From an uncultured Myxococcales bacterium (GTDB lineage Bacteria > Myxococcota_A > Polyangia > Polyangiales > Polyangiaceae), in contig CALFNG010000207.1 in the NCBI GenBank assembly GCA_937902985.1, forward strand, positions 1-64,000: DNA of 64,000 bases. The letters run 5' to 3'. How positions within the stretch are numbered: the first letter of the stretch is position 1; each line of letters begins with the position of its first letter. A program made the position numbers and the translations under genes. The notes beneath the pieces were generated by a model that was not told the origin of the DNA, made no database searches, and saw only the letters and a list, made by a program, of their open reading frames with translations. Below, piece by piece: positions 54,009-62,415 of this stretch.

Positions 54009-54911
54009 ATGGCTTCTATAGCGTGCAGGATGGGAATCGGCGCGGCCGTGCTCTTCGCGGCCGGGGCAACGGCTGGGTGCGGTGGGAACTCCGCAAGCAC
54101 GCCGCCGCCGGCCACGGCCGCGGCCGTCGACGGCGATGACGACGCGACGGCCGATCTGACGGAGCACCATCGCTACCATCACCATGGAGGCGTGACGCTC
54201 TTCATCGCGATGAGCCTCGACACGCTGGGCGTCTCGCCCGAACAACGCGCTGCCGTGGCGAAAATCCGAGCCGATCTGCACGCCCGGATGGAGCCGGCGC
54301 GGGCCGCCGAGCAGACCCTCGTGGCCCTGCTGGCCGACGGGCTCGCCGCGGCAAATTTCGAGACGGCGAAGGTGGACGCCGCCGTCGCGCAATTGACCGC
54401 AGCGGCCGCCGTGGTTCATGAAGCGTCCGCCGACGCGCTGAACGACCTCCACGTCGTGCTCACACCCCCCGAGCGGGCGGCGCTCGTCGACAAGGTCGAG
54501 GCGCACTGGGCGGTCTGGCGTGAAGCGAACGCCGACGATACCGGAGCGGCGAAGGTGGGCGGCGGCCGCCTCGCGACCCTCGCGACGGACCTGGACTTGG
54601 CGCCCGACCAGGTGGACAAGATTCGCGCGGCGCTCGGCGAGGGGATGAAGACGGTGCCGAGGCTCGATCCGCAGGAGACCACGACGGAGCTTCATGCCTT
54701 CGGCGACGCATTTCGAAGCGAGAAGTTCGACGCGAGATCGCTAGCCACAGCCAGCGTCGCCAACACGCACCTGGTGGGCTGGGGAGCGGCGCACATGGCG
54801 CGCTTCGTAGAGATCGTGAGCCCGGTGCTCACCCCGGACCAGCGCGCGAAGCTCGCGCAAGGGCTCCACGAACATGCGAACCACGACCCAAGCGCCCAAG
54901 GAACCCCATGA
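54009..54911 (+). CDS. Spy/CpxP-like periplasmic lipoprotein
   Basis: 300 residues from ATG 54009. 'AAVLFAAGATAGCGGNSAST' is a lipoprotein signal with TAGC. A His-rich patch 'EHHRYHHHGG' precedes two helical LTxxQ-like segments ('LGVSPEQRAAVAKIRADLHA', 'VVLTPPERAALVDKVEAHWA', later 'DLDLAPDQVDKIRAALGEGM' and 'PVLTPDQRAKLAQGLHEHAN'), typical of Spy/CpxP chaperones and metal-stress sensors, here duplicated. Its stop overlaps the next gene (ATGA). Confidence 0.75.
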   Translation: MASIACRMGIGAAVLFAAGATAGCGGNSASTPPPATAAAVDGDDDATADLTEHHRYHHHGGVTLFIAMSLDTLGVSPEQRAAVAKIRADLHARMEPARAAEQTLVALLADGLAAANFETAKVDAAVAQLTAAAAVVHEASADALNDLHVVLTPPERAALVDKVEAHWAVWREANADDTGAAKVGGGRLATLATDLDLAPDQVDKIRAALGEGMKTVPRLDPQETTTELHAFGDAFRSEKFDARSLATASVANTHLVGWGAAHMARFVEIVSPVLTPDQRAKLAQGLHEHANHDPSAQGTP

Positions 54912-55312
54912 GCCGAGCCAGCCGAATGAGGATGCTCCGAGGGATGGCCTGCGCCCTGAACCTTGGCGTAGCGATCGGGGCCTCTACCGGATGTGGCCTG
55001 GAGGTGGGCGCCCGGTACCCCGAAGGCGCTTACGACGACTACCCGCCGGACGCATACATCGCCACGACGGAGCCCGTGTACGTCGACGGGCGCGCCTCGT
55101 ACTGGTACGGCGGTCGCTGGTACTACCGGGACGGGGCGCGCTGGGGCCACTATGAGAGGGAGCCGCCCGCGCTCTATCAGCGGCGGATGCAGGCGCCCCC
55201 CGTGCGACGCACGTACGAGCCCTCCGTCGGACGCTCGACGGGTCGCACCGGCGGCCATCCGGGCGGAGGAGCCGGGCATCCCGGTGGCGGGAGGTCCGGC
55301 GGCCATCGCTGA
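54908..55312 (+). CDS. Small lipoprotein, Tyr/Trp then Gly/His-rich
   Basis: 134 residues. 'ALNLGVAIGASTGCGLEVGA' is the lipoprotein signal (STGC). 'YVDGRASYWYGGRWYYRDGA' is a YXWGXW-like motif of small outer-membrane lipoproteins, and the end is Gly/Pro/His-rich ('GGHPGGGAGHPGGGRSGGHR'), perhaps metal-binding. Coupled to the Spy-like gene, suggesting a shared role at the envelope. Confidence 0.75.
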   Translation: MSRASRMRMLRGMACALNLGVAIGASTGCGLEVGARYPEGAYDDYPPDAYIATTEPVYVDGRASYWYGGRWYYRDGARWGHYEREPPALYQRRMQAPPVRRTYEPSVGRSTGRTGGHPGGGAGHPGGGRSGGHR

Positions 55313-55645
55313 CTTTCGCGGCGCCTGGCAGGCGCCGCGCGAAGGCGGGCCTCGCGTCGCCGCTCATTCGCGCGAAGCTCACTCAGCTCCGCGAGCTTCC
55401 AGCGCGTAACGCGCGCGCAGACGCAAGCCTTGCGTCGGTCTTCCCCTCGAACGCCGGCACGCTCATCATCTCTGATCAACGCCGGAACGCGCAGCAACGC
55501 GCACCGAACCCGAGGTCCCGACACCCACCCCGCGTGTCGTGATGGAGGCACCGAACTTGCTACGGATCTTGATTGACAGCCGCGCCGGAGTCATTCCGCC
55601 CTCGAGCGAGCTTTCAAATGCATCATCGAACAAGGAGAGACCCCA
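55313..55645. other. 333-bp gap before csbD-like gene
   Basis: After the hairpin it holds no ORF with a family match. AT-richer patches near 55560-55620 probably include the promoter of the csbD-like gene, but no consensus is clear. Confidence 0.35.
55317..55339. terminator. GC-rich hairpin after the lipoprotein pair
   Basis: CGCGGCGCCTG and CAGGCGCCGCG are perfect 11-bp arms around one G, 4 bp after the stop. There is no T tract, so a role as intrinsic terminator is uncertain; it may stabilise the transcript end. Confidence 0.5.
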
Positions 55646-55813
55646 ATGGGTGAAATCATCGACAAGGTCAAAGGCAAGATCAAGGAAGTCGCAGGCAAGA
55701 CGACGGGCAACAAAAGGCTGGAGCGCGAAGGCAAGGTGGACGAAGTCAAAGGCAGAGTGAAAGGCGCCGTCGAGGAGGTGAAACACGGGGTCAGAGATGC
55801 CGTAAAGAAGTAG
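55646..55813 (+). CDS. CsbD-family stress protein, 55 aa
   Basis: Too short for the ORF track. ATG 55646 has a strong AAGGAGAG 8 nt upstream. 'MGEIIDKVKGKIKEVAGKTT' then 'GNKRLEREGKVDEVKGRVKG' is the CsbD signature (K.KG..K...GK.TG....E..GK....G). These small hydrophilic helical proteins accumulate in general stress. It is followed 25 bp later by a DUF3309 gene, a common pairing. Confidence 0.92.
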   Translation: MGEIIDKVKGKIKEVAGKTTGNKRLEREGKVDEVKGRVKGAVEEVKHGVRDAVKK

Positions 55814-55838
55814 CGCTCCGGCTGGAGAGGAGAACCGT

Positions 55839-55985
55839 ATGTTGCTCATCATCATTCTCGTCGTACTCGCACTGTCTGTCGGCGGGGGCACTTGGGGGCA
55901 TTCGCGGTATGGCTACGCCGGCTGGTCGCCGGCCGCGCTGGTCCTCGTCGTGCTGGTCCTGCTGTACCTCACCGGCCATCTGTGA
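55839..55985 (+). CDS. DUF3309-like small membrane protein, 48 aa
   Basis: Too short for the ORF track. ATG 55839 with GGAGAGGAG upstream. 'MLLIIILVVLALSVGGGTWG', 'HSRYGYAGWSPAALVLVVLV' and 'LLYLTGHL' show two membrane helices and the W(G/S)....YG..P motif of DUF3309. Probably an inner-membrane stress protein co-transcribed with csbD. Confidence 0.9.
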   Translation: MLLIIILVVLALSVGGGTWGHSRYGYAGWSPAALVLVVLVLLYLTGHL

Positions 55986-56055
55986 ACCTGGCCGGTAGCG
56001 CCGACTCGTACGAATCCCCTCCGCCGTCTTCCCCAAGAGGCTGCTTGCCGTTCAT

Positions 56056-56081
56056 CCCCGACGCCGGAGACGGCGTCGGGG
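56056..56081. terminator. Strong hairpin with GAGA tetraloop
   Basis: CCCCGACGCCG-GAGA-CGGCGTCGGGG is a perfect 11-bp stem with a GNRA loop, 70 bp after the DUF3309 gene. It probably ends the csbD-DUF3309 transcript, although a G run rather than a T run follows. Confidence 0.6.
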
Positions 56082-56139
56082 GGGGCGCGATGGTTAGGAC
56101 TGGCTTGGGGTATGCGCGAGGGCAAACTTCGTACGGCTC

Positions 56140-56249
56140 ATGGCTCACCTTCTCGTGGTCGACGACGACAGTGATCTCGTAGAGGCTTACGCAGAACTGT
56201 TGCGCGCAGAAGGCCCTGAGGTCCGCACTGCGCGTACTGGCGAGGAAGT
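56140..56249 (+). pseudogene. Response-regulator N-terminal stub
   Basis: 'MAHLLVVDDDSDLVEAYAEL' then 'LRAEGPEVRTARTGEEV' is the first third of a receiver domain with the acidic pocket (DDD). It is cut off before the phosphoacceptor Asp; the 44-bp repeat array starts at exactly this point. Confidence 0.75.
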
Positions 56250-56521
56250 GCGACATCCAAGCCCTTGCATGTCGCTCGACGAGCTCGTGAAGGGCGACAT
56301 GGCCGGCCCGCGCGTGTCGCCTCACGCTCGTGTGCAGCGCGACATGCATCGACGACAATGTCGCTCCACCCGCTCGCTCCGAGCGACATGCGAGGCGGAG
56401 CGTGTCGCACGACCCAGCTGTCCGGAGCGACATTCTCGACCGCACAGGTCGCCTCGCTCGACCTTGGAGTGCGACATGGACACGGAGGCGTGTCGCTCCA
56501 TCAAGGATACACAGGCGACAT
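56250..56521. repeat. 44-bp-period array of alternating GCGACAT / TGTCGC half-sites
   Basis: GCGACAT begins at 56250, 56294, 56339, 56383, 56427, 56471 and 56515 (spacing 44, 45, 44, 44, 44, 44). TGTCGC begins at 56270, 56315, 56359, 56403, (56447 as GGTCGC) and 56491. So each unit is GCGACAT, 13-14 variable bases, TGTCGC, then 18 variable bases. The 6-7 bp motifs are inverted copies of each other; both kinds of spacer differ between all units. The half-sites are the only conserved part, which implies selection on them and their phasing. No ORF through it is credible. Confidence 0.85.
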
Positions 56522-56552
56522 TCACTCGCGGCGAACGCCGGACCCCATGGAA

Positions 56553-58064
56553 TCAAGCCTCGCTGGGGCCTGCCACGGACACTATCGCTGCCAGGAGCTC
56601 GGCGCCGCGGACGGGCTTGTAGACGATGATTCCCGGATACGTCCGCAGGAACTCGTCGTAGTTCGAGCCCGAACCGCCCGAGGTCGCCAGAATGGCGCGC
56701 CGCGCGAGATCGGGCCGGTTCGCCTCGAGCCAGGCCAGGAGATCGCGGCCGTCTTCGCCAGGGAGATCGAGCTCGATCACGAGGACGTCGGGCGTCGAGC
56801 CCGACTGGAGCATGTCGATCGCCTCGCGTCCGTCGTAGGCGATCATCAGGCGATGCTGCGTGCCGAGGAGGCGCGCGTACGAGCGAAGGACGCGCTCGTC
56901 GTCGTCGACCACGAGCACGCTGGTCGCCGCCACGGTGCGCTCGTTCGCCTCGAACGCGTCGGTCTCCTTCCGCGTGTTCCGCAGGGCCTCGGCCGATGGG
57001 ATCGGCAAGAAGCAAAGGAAGGTGGCCCCCTCGCCATAGACCGATTCGACCGACAGCTCCCCGCCGAGACGCCGCAGGATTTCGCGCGAGATGGAGAGCC
57101 CGAGGCCCGTTCCCAGCGCCTGGCTCTTCGTCGTGAAGAACGGATCGAAGATCCGCTCGAGCGACTCGGGAGAGATCCCGGGGCCGGTGTCGCTCACCGC
57201 GATCGCGACGAAGTCGGCGTCGGCCCGCGCGCTGATCCGGACGCGGTGGGCGGGGCGGTCGACCTCGGCGATCGCGTGGAAGGCGTTGATGAACACGTTC
57301 ATGATGACCTGCGTCACGCGGCCGCGCGGAACCACCAGCAGCGGGAGGTCCGGGGCGTAGTCGCGCTCGAGCACGCCGCGCCGTGAGGCCTCGCGACCGA
57401 TGAGACGGATGGCGTGCTCGATCAACTCGGGAACTTCGACGCGACCGGGCGGTTCGTCGCGGTCCGAGCGAGCGAACGTGCGGAGATCGCGCACGATGGC
57501 CGCGATCGCATCGGCGGCGGCGCCCATCTCGTCGAAGATCGCCGCGGCCCCGCGACCGTCTCGATCGGGCCACTCGTGCTTGCGGAGCGCGGCGATCGCG
57601 CTCTGCGGGATGGGCGCGCCGATCTCCGCCGCCCGCGCGATCTCGCGGGCCGCGTCGAGCGACGGGAGCATGTAACGACGAGCCACCTCGACCGAGAGAA
57701 TGACCGCCGACAGTGGGTTGTTGATCTCGTGCCCCACGCCCGCGACGAGGGTGCCCAGGGCCGTCAGCCGTTCGGTGTGCGCGAAGGTCTCTTGCAGCCG
57801 CCGGTTGTCGCCCCGCAATCTCGCCCTCAGCTCGAGGCGGTCGACGAACGCCGCGAGCCCCGCGGCGTCGAAGGCCGCGACGACAGCGGCTTCGTCCGCG
57901 CCCCCGGCGAGAGCCCCGAGAACCGCCGGTTCGTCTTCGGCGATGAACCCGATGGGCGACGCCGAGTCTCGCTCGCGACGCTCGGCGACGGCGGACTGCA
58001 CGTTGCCCGCGAGGACGGCGAAGGCGAGCCCCCGGCCACGGACCCACGGGAGCGACTCGGCCAA
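56553..58064 (-). CDS. Hybrid histidine kinase with Glu-substituted receiver
   Basis: 503 residues from TTG 58064 (TGGAG upstream); coding-like sequence ('LTRTLILVYSEEALEGWSRL') extends ~20 codons further without ATG/GTG in frame, so the true start is unclear. HisKA: 'TLVAGVGHEINNPLSAVILS'. HATPase: 'QVIMNVFINAFHAIAEVDRP', 'AVSDTGPGISPESLERIFDP' and 'GTGLGLSISREILRRLGGEL'. C-terminal receiver: 'SVLVVDDDERVLRSYARLLG', 'VLVIELDLPGEDGRDLLAWL' and 'IVYKPV'; the position of the phosphoacceptor Asp (D-x-x-M-P) is Glu. No membrane segment. Confidence 0.88.
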   Translation of the reverse strand: MAESLPWVRGRGLAFAVLAGNVQSAVAERRERDSASPIGFIAEDEPAVLGALAGGADEAAVVAAFDAAGLAAFVDRLELRARLRGDNRRLQETFAHTERLTALGTLVAGVGHEINNPLSAVILSVEVARRYMLPSLDAAREIARAAEIGAPIPQSAIAALRKHEWPDRDGRGAAAIFDEMGAAADAIAAIVRDLRTFARSDRDEPPGRVEVPELIEHAIRLIGREASRRGVLERDYAPDLPLLVVPRGRVTQVIMNVFINAFHAIAEVDRPAHRVRISARADADFVAIAVSDTGPGISPESLERIFDPFFTTKSQALGTGLGLSISREILRRLGGELSVESVYGEGATFLCFLPIPSAEALRNTRKETDAFEANERTVAATSVLVVDDDERVLRSYARLLGTQHRLMIAYDGREAIDMLQSGSTPDVLVIELDLPGEDGRDLLAWLEANRPDLARRAILATSGGSGSNYDEFLRTYPGIIVYKPVRGAELLAAIVSVAGPSEA

Positions 58065-58180
58065 CCGGCTCCAGCCTTCGAGTGCCTCTTCGCTGTAGAC
58101 GAGGATGAGCGTGCGCGTGAGACACCCCTCCGGGGAGGTGGCTCAGTGTGCCACTCAGTCGCCCAGGACGGGAAGCGACA

Positions 58181-58500
58181 TCATCCGGCTTCGAGGATCG
58201 CCGCCGCGCGCGTGAACCCGGCGCCCTGCCCGTACATACCGATGAGCGCGCCACGAGGCGTTCGACCCAGCGACCGGGCGCGCGCGAGATTGAAGACGGG
58301 GCCGCAGGCGGCCAAGGTGGGCGATGTCTTCGTAGGTGGTAACCGCACACGAGCGGGGCAGACCGAGACGCTCGGCGATGGCGTGCGGAATGAACCCGCG
58401 CGGCTGCACGCTGGCGATCACCCCCAGGTCACGAAGCGCCGAAGCGAAGAGCGCGAGTCGGCGTTCACGCCGAGCGCGGTCGGCACATCTTATACCACAT
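58181..58500 (-). pseudogene. Ketoacyl-ACP synthase III-like C-terminal remnant
   Basis: 'FASALRDLGVIASVQPRGFI' and 'PHAIAERLGLPRSCAVTTYE' resemble the catalytic His region (H.....I....E.LG.P), then after a one-base shift near 58310 'CGPVFNLARARSLGRTPRGA' and 'LIGMYGQGAGFTRAAAILEA' form the C-terminal GxGxGxT..A block. The N-terminal two thirds with the catalytic Cys are missing. Confidence 0.6.
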
Positions 58501-58540
58501 GTGCAAGATACGGCTTCAACACTGAAAAGGCACGAGGCCT

Positions 58541-59140
58541 TCACCATCGAAGAATGTGCTGCCCGTTGAAGCGGTCCCTCAGCACGACTTCCGTTCGGAC
58601 CGGAATGTTGATGGCGTCGAACGTTCCCTTGGCCGCGCCCATGAGAAACGACTCGATATAGAGATATTCCTCGACCATCGTGACGACGGCCTCTCGCTCC
58701 GCGCGAAACTCGAGGTCCCATCGCCCGAAGCTGCAGCTCTGGCGGCGGGCCGCGATCCCCTGCCGGAGCAGCCGCTTCGGATCGCGCGCCAAGAGCCGCA
58801 AGAGCGTGCGCCCGAGAAGGCTCTCACCGAAGGCGATGGCGTTGCCGCGTCCGAGCTCGAACATTCCCTCGTAGACGCGCTCGGGCCCCGCGAGGAGCGC
58901 GCCCCCTACGGCGAGCTGCACCAGGAAGTCGGTCGCGGGGTGCCAGAGAACCGTCCCAAAGCGCTTGGGGAAGAGCGTCGCATACCGCTCGCCGTGGCCT
59001 GCGCTCGAGACGGCCCGCTCGATGTTGACGAAATAGAGACCGCGGACCGTCGCCGAGGGCGGCACCAGCGGAAGCCGCTCGGCCAGGTCACTCTCACGGC
59101 ACAGCTCTTCGATGAGCGCCGCGCGCTTGGCTGTCTCCAT
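58541..59140 (-). CDS. DUF2378 / TIGR02265 family protein
   Basis: 199 residues from ATG 59140 (GTG 59158 is an alternative). 'LPLVPPSATVRGLYFVNIER', 'GRGNAIAFGESLLGRTLLRL' and 'FNGQHILRW' match the myxobacteria-restricted family, present in many copies per genome. Its function is not known. The family is good evidence for the taxonomic placement. Confidence 0.85.
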   Translation of the reverse strand: METAKRAALIEELCRESDLAERLPLVPPSATVRGLYFVNIERAVSSAGHGERYATLFPKRFGTVLWHPATDFLVQLAVGGALLAGPERVYEGMFELGRGNAIAFGESLLGRTLLRLLARDPKRLLRQGIAARRQSCSFGRWDLEFRAEREAVVTMVEEYLYIESFLMGAAKGTFDAINIPVRTEVVLRDRFNGQHILRW

Positions 59141-59503
59141 CGGCCGGGTGGCGGGCACGTTGCGATAGGGTTGGTGCGGTCACGATCCCACGCGCGCCCG
59201 GTTACCGGCGCACGCCCCCCATCCTCGCGGAGCTGAGACCTACGCCGGCCGCCCCGTCCGCTGCCAGTCGAACGATCGGACGAACGTTCGCGGCGCCTAA
59301 CCGGCACCTACCTGGCCAGCGCCTACGAAGCGCACCGGAGCGTGGTTGCTGACTCCGCGGGCTGGCTTATAGATCAGTGGCCGAGCCGCCGCCAGTTTGT
59401 GTTGCGGACGCGGGCGACTGGGGTTACGTCCCCCGCTCGCCGAGCGCGCACGGTGCACATCGCGAAGTCGGCTCGTTCACCTGGCACATAGAAAGACACT
59501 CCC
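59141..59503. other. Divergent gap upstream of EF-G
   Basis: No gene is seen. It holds a 10-bp palindrome CGAACGTTCG at 59281-59290 and the promoter candidate below. Confidence 0.4.
59346..59373 (+). promoter_or_regulatory. Possible sigma-70-type promoter for fusA
   Basis: TTGCTG and TATAGA are spaced by 16 bp, 130 bp upstream of the EF-G start. Match to consensus is 3/6 and 4/6. In a sequence of such high GC, this AT-rich hexamer stands out, but the call is tentative. Confidence 0.3.
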
Positions 59504-61636
<2,133 letters not shown>

Positions 61637-61665
61637 CCGTCGCTCGCGTTCGGTTCATCTCATCC

Positions 61666-61702
61666 GAGAGCGAGATTGGCCACAGAGGCGCAGAGGGCGC
61701 AG
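61666..61702. repeat. Dispersed post-stop repeat, copy 4
   Basis: GAGAGCGAGATTGGCCACAG then AGGCGCAGAGGGCGCAG. It matches the left arm region at 24724-24760 in 34 of 37 positions. It lies 30 bp after the EF-G stop. Confidence 0.7.
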
Positions 61703-61839
61703 GGCCGAGATCGCGCCGGTTTCAGCCGCCCGTCTCCCACGGTCCCCATGGGCGTCCCGTGGGCGCCCCTTCGCGCAGGGCGCGCATCCGACAAATGCCG
61801 GATACCCGCCGCACCCGCGGGCCTCTAGGCTGCAGCGCC

Positions 61840-62415
61840 ATGGACACGCTCCCGGCCCGCTCCAACGGAGCTCTCGCGGCTTCGCGGCGGCGCCTCTTCG
61901 TGACGGCCTCGCTCGCCGGTATCGTCGCCGCGGGTGCGTGCGGGAGCAGCAGCAGCGGCACGGGCTCGAGCGCGGTGAGCGGCAGCCGCGGCGGCGATTA
62001 CGGCTGCAACCTCGGCGATCAAGACGGCATCGTCGGTGGGAACATCGTGATCGAGTTGACCGTGAGCGACACGGGGTTCGGCGTCGGAGCCCCCGACAGC
62101 GGGTCGAGCGAGTCGAACATCACGGTCCAGAACCTCGCGAGGGTGACGCTGACGCTGACCAACATCGGCACGCGACCGCATGACTTCGTCATTCAGTGCC
62201 TGTCAACGCCCAACGACAAGGGGTGCCCGACGCAATCGTGCTTCGCCGCGGGCGCTTCGATTCCGGCCGTGAATCCCGGCAAGAGCGTCACGACCACGTT
62301 CACGACTCCGGCCGCAGAGGGCGCGTACACGTTCACGTCGGACGAACCGGGCGATACGCAAACCGCCGCAGACGGCAGTCTCGGCGGCTTGGTCGGCGAG
62401 TTCAACCTGATGTGA
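61840..62415 (+). CDS. Tat-type lipoprotein, cupredoxin-like
   Basis: 191 residues from ATG 61840. 'LAASRRRLFVTASLAGIVAA' followed by GAC is a twin-arginine (SRRRLF) lipoprotein signal. The body 'QNLARVTLTLTNIGTRPHDF' and 'FTTPAAEGAYTFTSDEPGDT' has the beta-sandwich pattern of cupredoxin-like domains (N.G...HDF ... G.Y.F.C). A His-Asp and Cys residues are present but a full type-1 copper set is not obvious. It overlaps the TonB-dependent receptor start (TGATG), so the two probably work together. Confidence 0.75.
   Translation: MDTLPARSNGALAASRRRLFVTASLAGIVAAGACGSSSSGTGSSAVSGSRGGDYGCNLGDQDGIVGGNIVIELTVSDTGFGVGAPDSGSSESNITVQNLARVTLTLTNIGTRPHDFVIQCLSTPNDKGCPTQSCFAAGASIPAVNPGKSVTTTFTTPAAEGAYTFTSDEPGDTQTAADGSLGGLVGEFNLM

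Noticed and set aside
56250-56521. CRISPR array
   Set aside because: The conserved parts are 6-7 bp and alternate in orientation with two spacer lengths (13-14 and 18), unlike 24-40 bp direct repeats; no cas genes are nearby.
55969-58350. 793-aa minus-strand ORF across the array and kinase
   Set aside because: It is a frame shadow of the hybrid kinase; the apparent protein repeats at its end are translations of the 44-bp DNA array.
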